Of a DNA stretch of 64,000 nucleotides, positions 45,853 to 55,064 are shown piece by piece (the first letter of the stretch is position 1; each line of letters opens with the position of its first letter). Origin of the DNA: Mucilaginibacter sp. UR6-11. Lineage in GTDB: Bacteria; Bacteroidota; Bacteroidia; Sphingobacteriales; Sphingobacteriaceae. Under the pieces are notes generated by a model that was not told the DNA's origin, made no database searches, and saw only the letters and a list, made by a program, of their open reading frames with translations. A program made the position numbers and the translations under genes. The stretch is from positions 744,001 to 808,000 of the forward strand of contig NZ_JAJIWO010000001.1 of assembly GCF_020880695.1 (NCBI RefSeq), in the 5' to 3' direction.

Positions 45853-46808
45853 TGAAATCATCCTTCAGGATTATCAGCGGATTATTATTAATCATGCTCT
45901 GCTCGTCCTGGGGATTTTTTGCACATTACCGCATTAACCGGCTGGCGGTTTTTACCCTGCCAAAGGCGATGGCGGGGTTCTTTAAGGCAAACATCGGTTT
46001 TATTACAGAACACGCCATCAGCGCCGATAAAAAGCGTTATGTGGATTCGTTAGAGGCGCCGCATCATTATTTAAACGCCGACCACTACGGCAAAAACCCC
46101 TTCCGGCTAATCCCGGAGCGTTGGGATGACGCGGTGGTTAAATATTCGGAAGATACGCTTAATAAATACGGCACCGTGCCGTGGACCATCCAATACAATT
46201 ATTATAAACTGGTTAACGCCTTTAAGGCGCATGATACCACGGGCATTTTAACAGCAGCCGCCAACCTGGGCCATTATGTAGCCGATGCGCACGTACCGCT
46301 GCATCTTACCCAAAACTATAACGGGCAGCTAACCAATCAAACCGGCCTGCACGCATTGTGGGAGAGCCGCCTGCCCGAGTTATTTGCCGCTAACTATAAC
46401 TGCTATGCCGGCAAGGCCCGGTATATTGAAAACCCTTTAAAGGAAGCATTTAAAATTTGCCATACCTCATTTAATGAAGTTGATTCTGTTTTGCGGATAG
46501 AACGGGCGCTCAACAAACTCTATCCCGGGGCGAAAAAATATACTATGGTGATGCATGGCAGGAAGGCCGTTAAAGATTATTCTGCCGCTTACAGCCGCGA
46601 TTACCAGCGCAGGTTACACGGCATGGTGCAAAGGCGCATGCGCTCGGCGATATTATCGGTAGGCTCTTATTGGTATTCGGCCTGGGTTGATGCCGGGCAG
46701 CCCGACCTGGATAAACTGATCAAACAGCCTTTAAACGCTGGTGACCGGCTTAAGATCCAAAAAGAAGAGGCGGTTTTTAAGGCCGGGAAGATCGCACCTT
46801 TTGAATAA
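45852..46808 (+). CDS. Zinc-dependent phospholipase C / S1-P1 nuclease-like protein
   Basis: A 318-residue exported protein with a signal-type N-terminus (IISGLLLIMLCSSWGFF). The metal-ligand pattern of the S1/P1 and phospholipase C fold is visible: W20 at the mature start, H25, H71/H72, D77, H141-x3-D145, H151 and H167-x3-E171 (GHYVADAHVPLH, LHALWE). It would hydrolyse a phosphodiester, either in phospholipid or nucleic acid. It overlaps the preceding small gene (translation coupling). Confidence 0.85.
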   Translation: MKSSFRIISGLLLIMLCSSWGFFAHYRINRLAVFTLPKAMAGFFKANIGFITEHAISADKKRYVDSLEAPHHYLNADHYGKNPFRLIPERWDDAVVKYSEDTLNKYGTVPWTIQYNYYKLVNAFKAHDTTGILTAAANLGHYVADAHVPLHLTQNYNGQLTNQTGLHALWESRLPELFAANYNCYAGKARYIENPLKEAFKICHTSFNEVDSVLRIERALNKLYPGAKKYTMVMHGRKAVKDYSAAYSRDYQRRLHGMVQRRMRSAILSVGSYWYSAWVDAGQPDLDKLIKQPLNAGDRLKIQKEEAVFKAGKIAPFE

Positions 46809-46813
46809 TTAAC

Positions 46814-46842
46814 TGCAGAGACGCAATGTCTTGCGTCTCTGC
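46814..46842. terminator. Bidirectional terminator
   Basis: GCAGAGACGCAA and TTGCGTCTCTGC form a perfect 12-bp stem with a TGTC loop between the convergent phospholipase-like and DedA genes; A- and T-rich flanks lie on both sides. Confidence 0.9.
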
Positions 46843-46847
46843 GGATT

Positions 46848-47486
46848 TTATTTTTTCCTGCTCTTAAAGGCGGCGATAACTGGCGGGATAACCGATACCA
46901 CAATAATGACAATACCAATCAATGAAAAATGAGCCTTAAAGAAAGGCACATTACCCAGCATATATCCGGCAAACAAAAACAAGATGATCCATGACACGCC
47001 GCCTATAATGTTATATAAGCTGTAACGCAAAAACGGCATCCGCCCTACCCCCGCCACAAACGGCGCAATGGTACGGATAATAGGCATAAAGCGGCTAAAA
47101 ATTACTGCCTTGCCGCCGTGCTTATCAAAAAACGCTTTGGTTTGCAGATAATAATCAAGCTTTAATATTTTGTTTTTTTCTTTAAATACTTTGGGCCCAA
47201 AGTAACTGCCCAGCGTGTAGTTAACCGTGTTACCTGCAAACGCGGCACAGATCAGTATCAGTGCCAGTAAGTAAATGTCAAGGCCCGAGCTGCCACCGGC
47301 AATTAAAGCGCCTGCGGCAAACAATAAAGAGTCGCCGGGTAAAAATGGCGTTATTACAAAACCTGTTTCGGCAAAAATTATCACGAACAATATGAGGTAG
47401 GTCCACCCCTGGTATTGGCTGGTGATCTGCACCAGGTGCTTATCAATATGGATGATAAAATCAAGAAGCGCTTTAAGTATTTCCAA
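46848..47486 (-). CDS. DedA-family membrane protein, TTG start
   Basis: A 212-residue DedA/VTT-fold protein: FAETGFVITPFLPGDSLLFAAG and the conserved F-x-R-F/FSRFMPIIRTIAPFVAGVGRM. The family includes undecaprenyl-phosphate and phospholipid flippases. The only in-frame start near the normal N-terminus is TTG (TTG GAA ATA CTT), preceded 16 nt upstream by a -7 box TATTTTTG. Confidence 0.9.
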   Translation of the reverse strand: MEILKALLDFIIHIDKHLVQITSQYQGWTYLILFVIIFAETGFVITPFLPGDSLLFAAGALIAGGSSGLDIYLLALILICAAFAGNTVNYTLGSYFGPKVFKEKNKILKLDYYLQTKAFFDKHGGKAVIFSRFMPIIRTIAPFVAGVGRMPFLRYSLYNIIGGVSWIILFLFAGYMLGNVPFFKAHFSLIGIVIIVVSVIPPVIAAFKSRKK

Positions 47487-47529
47487 TGGATTTAATTTGC
47501 GGCAAAAATATAAATATATATGATAACGG

Positions 47530-48243
47530 CTACCTGTTAATTATCACACCGGTACCAAACGCTACCGAGTCTGCACCACCGGCAACGCCCCTGCAATATA
47601 TGGTATAAACTTTTCCATCGGCAACAGTAACACCTGGGATACTCGATATAACGGTTGTTTGTCCGGCGGGCATTATTTTAAATTCGTAGTTACCCGGCGG
47701 CACCTCAATAAATTTCGAAATGTTTTTATAAGTCTGGTTACGAAACGCCATGGTGCCGTTTGCGGTGATATCAAACCCGGCCGACCGTGGCGACGCGTTG
47801 ATAAACCTTATTTTTGCGCGGCCGGGAGTTGGTGTGCGGGCGGTATCTATAGCAAATATCGAGGTAACGGTGCTGTCGGCCCGTAAACCGGTAACAAACA
47901 GGGTATATTTAAAATTAGGTTTCAGCACACTATCTAACGATACAAAATTTGTGGTTGAAATTGTCGAATTGGCTGATCTGATCTGTATGGGTGTGTCAAT
48001 ATTTGTCAACGAAAAATATCCGGAGGGATAAGGGTAAGAATATGCCGCCTGACTTTGTCTTATTAAACCCACATACAAATAGATGGGCTGCAAATCAGGG
48101 CTCAGGTTAACTACCTGCATTTGTATTTTAGATGATGACGGGCTGATGCTGCCACTTTTGCCGCAAGATGCTATAAACGGAATAACCATCATACCTGCAC
48201 AACATAAAGACAGGAAAAGCATTACTTTATTTTTGCCAGCCAT
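47530..48243 (-). CDS. DUF4397 lipoprotein, copy B
   Basis: A 237-residue protein with lipobox IPFIASC followed by GKSGS. Two DUF4397-type beta-sandwich units follow (VNLSPDLQPIYLYVG..., then RFINASPRSAGFDITANG...). It is 7 nt downstream of a second DUF4397 gene and probably arose by duplication. Predicted cell-surface or periplasmic location; function unknown. Confidence 0.82.
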   Translation of the reverse strand: MAGKNKVMLFLSLCCAGMMVIPFIASCGKSGSISPSSSKIQMQVVNLSPDLQPIYLYVGLIRQSQAAYSYPYPSGYFSLTNIDTPIQIRSANSTISTTNFVSLDSVLKPNFKYTLFVTGLRADSTVTSIFAIDTARTPTPGRAKIRFINASPRSAGFDITANGTMAFRNQTYKNISKFIEVPPGNYEFKIMPAGQTTVISSIPGVTVADGKVYTIYCRGVAGGADSVAFGTGVIINR

Positions 48244-48250
48244 ATCAACT

Positions 48251-48922
48251 TTAATTTGTCGAAGTTATTAAAATACGTGCCCCAAGTAAAGCGGTACCCG
48301 TCCCGTTCACCAAACCTTTTGTGAATAACGTATACGAAGTGTGTTTAGTCAGGGTTAAAGTGCCCATCGCCAGTGGTACAGCAATACCCTGGCGGTAAAT
48401 AGAATAAACAACCTTGCCGGGGGAAACACTGATAAATGGCGTAGCCGATTTAAATGCCCGGCTTTTATAGACAGGCCCGTTGGCTATACTAAAATCCAAA
48501 CTGCCCGCATCAGGCGAGGCATTTACAAACCTTACCTTCGCCGTGCTGTCATTTGCAACGGTATCACGCAGCAGGAAAACTTTATCCGCCGACTGGCCCG
48601 CTACGAACAGGGTATAGGCTACGGTGTCAAGCAGGGTAATTTTAGTATCGATAAGAGTATTTGGACTGCCGGCTTTTTTAAACTGAAAATTATTGGTGCC
48701 CGCTTTTACCAGTAAATTGGTGTACTGGCCCGACGGTAATAAGGTTGAGCCAATGTTTAGCCTGGTACCGTTTTGATAAACATTCAGCGTATCGGCGCTT
48801 GCATTAGTTACCCCGATAAACGTGGAGTTATAAGAAACAGGAAGGTCATCACTATTTTTTTTGCAGGATAAAAATCCGGAAACCGCAATAATCAAACACA
48901 AAAGCAATAATCTACTATTCAT
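48251..48922 (-). CDS. DUF4397 lipoprotein, copy A
   Basis: A 223-residue protein with lipobox SGFLSC followed by KKNSD and two DUF4397 units (GVTNASADTLNVYQNG ... RFVNASPDAGSLDFSIANG). It is the first of the tandem pair. The shared (V/I)NASP(D/R) motif marks the repeat in both proteins. Confidence 0.82.
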   Translation of the reverse strand: MNSRLLLLCLIIAVSGFLSCKKNSDDLPVSYNSTFIGVTNASADTLNVYQNGTRLNIGSTLLPSGQYTNLLVKAGTNNFQFKKAGSPNTLIDTKITLLDTVAYTLFVAGQSADKVFLLRDTVANDSTAKVRFVNASPDAGSLDFSIANGPVYKSRAFKSATPFISVSPGKVVYSIYRQGIAVPLAMGTLTLTKHTSYTLFTKGLVNGTGTALLGARILITSTN

Positions 48923-48977
48923 AACTCAACCAGATGCTATATAACTGCTTATTGCAGATTTTGTTATCAGGTTTAAT

Positions 48978-49004
48978 AAAAAAGTCCGGTTTTTTAGCCG
49001 GACC
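48978..49004 (-). terminator. Terminator after dnaN
   Basis: GGTCCGGC...CCGGACTTTTTT on the minus strand gives a 7-8 bp stem with a TAAAAAA loop and a T-run, about 45 nt past the dnaN stop. Confidence 0.85.
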
Positions 49005-49049
49005 ATAATTTGGATCTATAATTTTATTTACATCCTGCTGTACAGGTAA

Positions 49050-50174
49050 TTAAGCGTAGCTGTTAAGCATAACCGGCATAACCAGCATCAGTACGTCTTC
49101 ATTTTCATCGCCACCCTGCGGCAATAATAAACCTGCCCGGTTAGGTGTAGACATTTCTAACGTTACTTCTTCGCCGCTCAGGTTCTTCAGCATCTCGATC
49201 AGGAAGCGGGCGTTAAAACCAATCTCCATGTCTTCGCCTTCATACTGGCAGCTTAAGCGCTCATGCGCCTCATTGGCAAAATCAATATCTTCTGATGAGA
49301 TATGCAACTCACTGCCGGTTATTTTTAACCTAACCTGGTGCGTAGTTTTGTTAGCGTAAATAGCAACCCGGCTTAATGAACCTAAAAATGCCAAACGGTC
49401 AATACTTAATTTATTAGGGTTGTTTAACGGGATAACCGCTTCATAATCCGGGTAGCGCTCATCAATAAGACGGCAAACCAGGTTAATGTTGTTAAACTTA
49501 AAAAATGCGCTGGTGCTGTTATACTCAACCGATACGTTGGCATCATCAGCAGGTAATGCTGATTTAAGCAGCGTTAATGCTTTTTTTGGCAGGATGAACG
49601 ATGTTGTAGCTTCTGCTTTGGCATCCAGCCTGCGGTAGCGCACCAGTTTATGCGCGTCAGTAGCAACAAAGGTTAAGTACTGGCTTGAAAGCTGGCAGTA
49701 AACGCCTGTCATGGCCGGGCGCAGCTCATCATTACTTACCGCGAATATAGTTTTGTTAATAGCCTCGGCTAAAACCGACGCGGGTAAATTTACGGATGAA
49801 GCATTTTCAACCACTGGAATTTTAGGGAAATCCTCACCGTTCTCGCCGCTCAGTTTATACTTTCCGTCGCCGGCATTTATCTCAATGGCAAACGTAGCGT
49901 CATCCACAGAAAAAGCAATCGGCTGCTCAGGTAATGACTTTAAGGTATCCAGTAATATGCGTGATGGGATAGCAATTCTGCCGTTTTCTTTTGACTCAAC
50001 AGTTAATGACGTGGTCATGCTTGTTTGCAGATCGGTGGCAGAAATGGTTAAGTTTCCATCCTTTATTTCAAACAAAAAGTTTTCCAGTATAGGCAATACG
50101 GTGCTGTTACTCAACGCACCGCTTACAGACTGTAATTGCTTTAATAATGTTGATGTAGAAACTATAAATCTCAT
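49050..50174 (-). CDS. dnaN: DNA polymerase III beta sliding clamp
   Basis: A 374-residue clamp with three similar beta-clamp domains (MRFIVSTSTLLKQLQSVSGAL; LPASVLAEAINKTIFAVSNDELRPAMTGVY; KLSIDRLAFLGSLSRVAIYANK) and the closing MPVMLNSYA, close to the usual MPMR ending. It tethers the replicase to DNA. A -7 box TACTTTTG (50198-50205) suggests a promoter inside the end of the upstream gldFG gene; a -33 box is not clear. It is not next to dnaA here. Confidence 0.97.
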   Translation of the reverse strand: MRFIVSTSTLLKQLQSVSGALSNSTVLPILENFLFEIKDGNLTISATDLQTSMTTSLTVESKENGRIAIPSRILLDTLKSLPEQPIAFSVDDATFAIEINAGDGKYKLSGENGEDFPKIPVVENASSVNLPASVLAEAINKTIFAVSNDELRPAMTGVYCQLSSQYLTFVATDAHKLVRYRRLDAKAEATTSFILPKKALTLLKSALPADDANVSVEYNSTSAFFKFNNINLVCRLIDERYPDYEAVIPLNNPNKLSIDRLAFLGSLSRVAIYANKTTHQVRLKITGSELHISSEDIDFANEAHERLSCQYEGEDMEIGFNARFLIEMLKNLSGEEVTLEMSTPNRAGLLLPQGGDENEDVLMLVMPVMLNSYA

Positions 50175-50211
50175 ATATAAATTTAGTGTTAATTAGTCAA
50201 AAGTATAAAAT

Positions 50212-52608
50212 TTAATGAGCATACTTTCGCTTGCGCATATAATGTTGAAAAATAGCAAATATTAACACTAAAAACAAAGGAATAGTTGTATTAATTACCT
50301 GCCAGTATAATTTTTCATTACGCACCCTGGCACGGCTTAACAGCCGCAATTTGATCTCTTTATTGCGCAGGGCGATCAGGCCCGAGTCGTCAGTCATATA
50401 GTCGGCAATATTGAGCAATAAGTTTTTATTGCCATAGCTTTGCCGGGTATACCGGTCATACCCCAGCGGGTATGGCGAGCCGTCGGCGCCTACCTGGTTC
50501 TTAAACACATCACCGTCGCTGATCACGATCATCTTTGTCGGCCGGCTTGCTGATTGCTGGATAATGTTTTCGCCAAGGCCCGCGGGCACCGGACGGTTTT
50601 TAAAATCCGACTGAAATTTACCCTCCAGCAGCACGGCCGTTATTTTAGGCACGCTTTGAAATTGTTTGGGATCAGGCTCCTGCTCAATAGCCTGCAACGA
50701 CAGCAGGTGCGGCGCCGTTATTTTGTGATTGTAGGGCGATGAGGCCAGCAATACCGTTTTTTGCACGTCACGGATATCCAGCAGGTCAATGGTGCTTACA
50801 AATTCGCCGCGGATGCCATCAAGGTTTCTGACGATGGGATGCTTTGCCAGCGGCATGAATATGGGGTAGAACAACCAGGGCACCATTTGTATCTGCGGCT
50901 GACCGCCAACATTGCCCGTGCTTACAGGGATCTGCGCAGCGCTGATATCAGCTATCAGGTCATAATTAATGCGGATGCCGTAAACAAACAGCTGGTCATC
51001 TAAATTTAATTGTTTCGGGAAAGCCAGCTGATCGCCGTGGCCGCGCAGGCTGTCCAGTTCGGCATTAACCTGGTCTATCGTCCATAAAATTTTACCGCCG
51101 CGCATCAGGTATTGATCCAGCTTAAATTTCTCAGGCTCGGTAAACGGCTTTTCGGGTTTGGGCACCACCATCAGTCTCACCTTCATCAGGCTGTCAAACG
51201 GGATGCTTTTTAAATCGACACGGCCAACTTCATACCCGTCCGACAGGGATTTCATGGCATCATTCAGCTGTATATCGTTTAATTCATCATGGCCGGTAGT
51301 GAAGCCTATTTGCGGCTTACCTCCCCGGCTCACTTTTTTTATGGCCGAGGTAAACGCGTACTCCAGGTTCTGGATTGAGTTATTTAAAACCTCATCGGCC
51401 GACAGGCCCATTTGGGTTTGCTGGTACAATAACTTCACCGGGATATCTTTACCATTGGCAGTTACCATGGCCGCCGGGAAGATAGTTTTTTGGGTTACGC
51501 CATCATCCGTTTTTACGCTCAGGGCCGTGGGCTCAATGCCGCGTGCCTGCAGCTCATTAATGGCTTGCTCCTGCTGGCCGGCATCCACTTTTTTAAGCGG
51601 GTCCACAAATTCAAATTGCAGCTTGCGGTGACTATAAGCCTGCAGATCGGCCAGCATATCGGCTGTGGCGCGTTGCAGGCGCTTCATACCGCCGGTCAGG
51701 TCGCCCTGCAGATACACGGTAACTTTTACCGGTGCGGGCAAACTGTCCAATATGCCCCGGCTTACTTTTGAGATGGTATAGCGCCCTTCCCGGGTAAAAT
51801 CAATACGGGTAAAGGCAAAATTGGTAAAAACGGCCAATACCAGCACTATACCCGCCGCACCGATGGTGATGTTGTTGTTTGGTTTTTTTTGTTGCTGCTT
51901 TAACAATGCAAACAGCGTCAGCCATATAAATACGGCAATAAGTATGATAAAATAGGCCAGGTCGCGCGTGTCTAAAACGCCCCGGCTTATGGATTGATAA
52001 TGATCATTGATACCCAAACCCTGGATACCGGTATTCTGCAGCGAAAGCAGGCCGCTTAACGAGTCAAATCCGCTGTAAAAAAAGAAACAAAGAAATACTG
52101 CTATGGTAAAGGCAATAATTTGATTTTTGGTGATGGCCGATGCAAACAAACCTATGGCCGCGAAGCCGGCACCCAATAAAAACAAGCCGATGTATGAGCC
52201 GATAACCGCACCGCTATCAATATTACCCTGCGGACTGCCTAAGGTATAAACTGAGTAGTAATAGGTAAGCGTAGGCAGCAGCGCAAACAGCACCAGTATA
52301 ACTGCTGCCAGGTACTTGCCCAGAATAATTTGCAGATCGGTTAGCGGGCGGGTTAATAACAGCTCAAAGGTACCTTCTTTACGTTCTTCGGCTAACGACC
52401 GCATGGTAATGGCCGGGATAAGGAACATGAACAGGTAGGGAGCGGTGCCAAACAGGCTGTCTAACGCGGCATAGCCGTAATCTAAAATTGATGAATCCGG
52501 GAAAACCCATAAAAACAGGCCCAGCACCAGCAGGAATACGCCGATGGTAACATAGGCTACTAATGAGCTTAGGTAGGTTGTTATTTCTTTTTTGAGGATA
52601 CTATACAC
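50212..52608 (-). CDS. Fused GldF-GldG: ABC-2 permease plus auxiliary periplasmic domain
   Basis: A 798-residue protein. Residues 1-240 are a GldF-like permease with six membrane helices (MYSILKKEITTYLSSLVAYV ... RSLAEERKEGTFELLLTRP). After a KQQQKKPNNN linker, residues 245-798 match GldG, with a helix at about 250-265, an ABC-associated periplasmic domain (FTREGRYTISKVSRGIL) and a C-terminal helix ending in a basic tail. Flavobacterium encodes these as two proteins. Together with the nearby GldA ATPase it would make one exporter. Gliding itself cannot be claimed, because the SprA/GldK-N type IX genes are not in the window. Confidence 0.85.
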   Translation of the reverse strand: MYSILKKEITTYLSSLVAYVTIGVFLLVLGLFLWVFPDSSILDYGYAALDSLFGTAPYLFMFLIPAITMRSLAEERKEGTFELLLTRPLTDLQIILGKYLAAVILVLFALLPTLTYYYSVYTLGSPQGNIDSGAVIGSYIGLFLLGAGFAAIGLFASAITKNQIIAFTIAVFLCFFFYSGFDSLSGLLSLQNTGIQGLGINDHYQSISRGVLDTRDLAYFIILIAVFIWLTLFALLKQQQKKPNNNITIGAAGIVLVLAVFTNFAFTRIDFTREGRYTISKVSRGILDSLPAPVKVTVYLQGDLTGGMKRLQRATADMLADLQAYSHRKLQFEFVDPLKKVDAGQQEQAINELQARGIEPTALSVKTDDGVTQKTIFPAAMVTANGKDIPVKLLYQQTQMGLSADEVLNNSIQNLEYAFTSAIKKVSRGGKPQIGFTTGHDELNDIQLNDAMKSLSDGYEVGRVDLKSIPFDSLMKVRLMVVPKPEKPFTEPEKFKLDQYLMRGGKILWTIDQVNAELDSLRGHGDQLAFPKQLNLDDQLFVYGIRINYDLIADISAAQIPVSTGNVGGQPQIQMVPWLFYPIFMPLAKHPIVRNLDGIRGEFVSTIDLLDIRDVQKTVLLASSPYNHKITAPHLLSLQAIEQEPDPKQFQSVPKITAVLLEGKFQSDFKNRPVPAGLGENIIQQSASRPTKMIVISDGDVFKNQVGADGSPYPLGYDRYTRQSYGNKNLLLNIADYMTDDSGLIALRNKEIKLRLLSRARVRNEKLYWQVINTTIPLFLVLIFAIFQHYMRKRKYAH

Positions 52609-52705
52609 TGTAAAGCCTTAAACGCCGAAATTACAACAATATTTGTTAATGACCTACGGGTGCCGTTAGTGTGTTTAAAAAAAACGCCGCCACCTTTCTG
52701 CAAAC

Positions 52706-52734
52706 AAAAGCCCCCGTTTAACCGGGGACTTTTA
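52706..52734 (-). terminator. Terminator after the outer-membrane protein gene
   Basis: AAAAGTCCCCGG...CGGGGGCTTTT on the minus strand forms an 11-bp stem with a TTAAA loop, 16 nt past the stop. Confidence 0.8.
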
Positions 52735-52749
52735 AGCTTTCAATATCTA

Positions 52750-53271
52750 CTAAAAACTATAAGCCAGGCGCATGGCAACCTGGCTAATGGTTGTATTATT
52801 TTTTGACCATCCCTCGTACCGGATGCCCAGATCGGCCCTGGTATCAAACTGATAACCAATGCCCGGCGCGTAGGCAAACCGGGTGCCGCCGCCGCTTGAT
52901 GTTGATATGGCGGCGCCTACCTGCCCCTCGGCGTAAAAAATACTGCTAATGAAATATTTTATGCCGGCTTTTAACGGAACAAAACCTTCGCCCGAGTTTG
53001 TTTCAATAAACCCGACGTTTGCTACGGTAATATCATTTTTATACGGGAAATAAGTATACCCTGCCGCAACGGTAAACCATGTTTTTGACGCTACCGGAAG
53101 ATCATATTTTAATGAGCCACCTATGGTAAATGTCGACACATCGCGGGCACTACCAACCGGCATACCGGGTTCAATACCGATACTAAATTTAGCCGGGGTT
53201 GATTTTTGAGCAAAACAACTGCTAATTACGCCAGCGGATATGGCCAGTGTGAGTAAGATTTTTTTCATCAT
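52750..53271 (-). CDS. Outer-membrane beta-barrel protein
   Basis: A 173-residue exported protein with a signal peptide ending at SCFAQ. The mature part has alternating hydrophobic strands and ends with an aromatic C-terminal residue (MRLAYSF), the usual OMP signature for BAM insertion. The similarity to OmpW/porin-like family 13 proteins is only in overall form. It lies between gldA and gldFG; I cannot tell whether it belongs to that system. Confidence 0.75.
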   Translation of the reverse strand: MMKKILLTLAISAGVISSCFAQKSTPAKFSIGIEPGMPVGSARDVSTFTIGGSLKYDLPVASKTWFTVAAGYTYFPYKNDITVANVGFIETNSGEGFVPLKAGIKYFISSIFYAEGQVGAAISTSSGGGTRFAYAPGIGYQFDTRADLGIRYEGWSKNNTTISQVAMRLAYSF

Positions 53272-53344
53272 AGTTTGGTTTATAACGAATCAAATTTATA
53301 AAAATAGCTTTGCAATGCAACACAGACTCAGCACTGCAACGGTG

Positions 53345-54052
53345 CTAGTTGTTGGTCAATTTTATAAATATGTCTTCCAGGGATGATTTGCCGTTTGCTT
53401 CTTTAAGTGCGGCAAGCGAATTATTAGTTACAATTTTGCCTTTATTAATGATGATAACCCGGCTGCATACCGCTTCTACCTCCTGCATAATATGGGTAGA
53501 TAAGATAATGGTTTTTGTTTTACCCAGGTCCACTATCAGCTGGCGGATGCCGATGAGCTGGTTTGGGTCAAGCCCCGATGTCGGCTCGTCCAGTATCAAC
53601 ACTTTGGGGTCGTGCAAAATGGCCTGCGCCAGGCCAACACGCTGGCGGTAGCCTTTTGACAGTTGCCCTATTTTTTTATGCTGCTCGGGCCCCAGGCCGG
53701 TTTGTTCAATAATGTCGGCAATGCGTTTGGCAGGCTCAGGCAGTTGATGAATGCCGGCTATAAATCCCAGCGATTCTTTAACATACATATCGGCATACAG
53801 CGCGTTACTTTCGGGCAGGTAGCCAATGTTGCGTTTAACTTCCAAAGGCCGGGCAGTTATATCAAATCCGCATACTTCTGCTTTACCTGCGGTTTGGGGG
53901 ATAAAGCAGGTGAGGATTTTCATGGTGGTTGATTTGCCTGCACCGTTAGGGCCCAAAAAGCCTAACACGCCCGGCTCCGCAACAAAACTGATGTTATCAA
54001 CCGCTTTTTGTTCGCCGTAAATTTTTGTTAAACCTTCAACACGGATACTCAT
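53345..54052 (-). CDS. gldA: ABC transporter ATPase, GldA-like, shortened
   Basis: A 235-residue ABC ATPase with Walker A GPNGAGKST, signature LSKGYRQRVGLAQ, Walker B VLILDEPTSGLD and the switch histidine (STHIMQEVE). The start and the DrrA/NatA-like body resemble GldA. Flavobacterium GldA is about 300 residues; here the segment between GKIV and the closing LEDIF is much shorter. It probably powers the GldF-GldG fusion, with the OMP gene lying between them. Confidence 0.85.
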   Translation of the reverse strand: MSIRVEGLTKIYGEQKAVDNISFVAEPGVLGFLGPNGAGKSTTMKILTCFIPQTAGKAEVCGFDITARPLEVKRNIGYLPESNALYADMYVKESLGFIAGIHQLPEPAKRIADIIEQTGLGPEQHKKIGQLSKGYRQRVGLAQAILHDPKVLILDEPTSGLDPNQLIGIRQLIVDLGKTKTIILSTHIMQEVEAVCSRVIIINKGKIVTNNSLAALKEANGKSSLEDIFIKLTNN

Positions 54053-54152
54053 GTTTCAAATGTAGAAATTTGGAGGGAAATAATAGCTAAGTCCTTTTAG
54101 TTGTTCGTCTCCGCTTTAATACCAACATCCGCCCGCTCAATCGCCGCGGGGG

Positions 54153-54574
54153 CTATTACTTTGTCTTGATACAAAGTAACCCAAAAACTAAGCGCAGCGA
54201 TCTCATCCACACCATTTAAAAAAACAACAAGTGGATAATCAAGTCAGCCCGATCACTGCCACTCCACGGGCCAGACTCCCGGCCGCGCGTGCTGACGGGC
54301 CTTTGCGCTTCTTTTTAATGTTCACAATTACTAAATTTTGGCAGCACCGAAGCGTCAGACGAAAAGCTTCGGGTGAAATCAGGTAAAACAAGTTGGGCTG
54401 TGCGCTGGCAGGGCATTGGTAATTTTGCCTGAAGCGGTAGCCTTGTGCGACAAAAGGAGGCAAAAGGACCGGGCCCTTGGTTTTACCTGATTTGCCGGGC
54501 AAAGGCCCAGAGCGCAAGAAGCCTATCGGCTGACTTGATTTTTTGTTACTTTTTCATCAAGGAAAAAGTAATGG
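54153..54574. mobile_element. MITE-like element with nested inverted repeats
   Basis: The outer arms ATTACTTTGTCTTGATACAA...AGTAACCCAAAAA (54153-54187) and their counterpart TTTTTTGTTACTTTTTCATC...AAGTAATGG (54539-54574) are imperfect terminal inverted repeats. The inner arms AATCAAGTCAGCCCGAT (54237-54253) and ATCGGCTGACTTGATT (54525-54540) form a second pair. The interior is G+C-rich and encodes no convincing protein. It fills most of the 634-nt gap between gldA and the FtsB-like gene. No transposase is nearby, so any movement would depend on another element. Confidence 0.6.
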
Positions 54575-54686
54575 GCCTCCGCGGCCAAGAGCGAACGATG
54601 ATCGTATCAATGGATACAGCTCGCGAATATCTTTAAATCTTAAAAATTAAGCAATGTCTTCTAAAACAACGCGGGAAGTAAGTAAA

Positions 54687-54983
54687 CTAATCCTTTTTTT
54701 CTTTAACAATCACAAAAACATCCTCATTATCTTTACGCATCAGGTATTTTTCGCGGGCAAATTTCTCTAATTTTTGGGGATCAGAGTTTAACTCATCAAG
54801 GTCCTTGCTTACTTTAATGTTTTGCTCTTTATAAAAATCGCGCTCGGCTTTTAGTTTGCTAACTTCCTGGTGATATTGATATTGCGACAACAGGTCATTT
54901 TTATCAAAAAACACCATCCAGATCACAAATGCTACCGTAACCAGAAAAAACTTGTTTTTAAAAAGGTCTATCAGTCGTTTCAT
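54687..54983 (-). CDS. FtsB/DivIC-family septum formation initiator
   Basis: A 98-residue protein with one N-terminal membrane helix (FFLVTVAFVIWMVFF) and a periplasmic coiled coil (QYQYHQEVSKLKAERDFYKEQNIKVSKDLDEL), ending in the short conserved FAREKYLMRKDNEDVFVI. It belongs to the FtsB/DivIC group that bridges the divisome enzymes. The gene often lies next to eno, but here they are 6 kb apart. Confidence 0.9.
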   Translation of the reverse strand: MKRLIDLFKNKFFLVTVAFVIWMVFFDKNDLLSQYQYHQEVSKLKAERDFYKEQNIKVSKDLDELNSDPQKLEKFAREKYLMRKDNEDVFVIVKEKKD

Positions 54984-55064
54984 AACCGTAAAAGGTAATT
55001 TGATATAAAATTATCTATTAATTTTTAGCAGTGCAAATATGCTTATTAACTTATTAACATGGTT

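Noticed and set aside
54239..54517. Open frame of 92 codons inside the MITE-like element
   Set aside because: It spans both the inner inverted repeat and the G+C-rich interior, has an unusual Pro/Gly/Arg composition, no promoter and no recognisable family, so it is best read as a by-product of the repeat.
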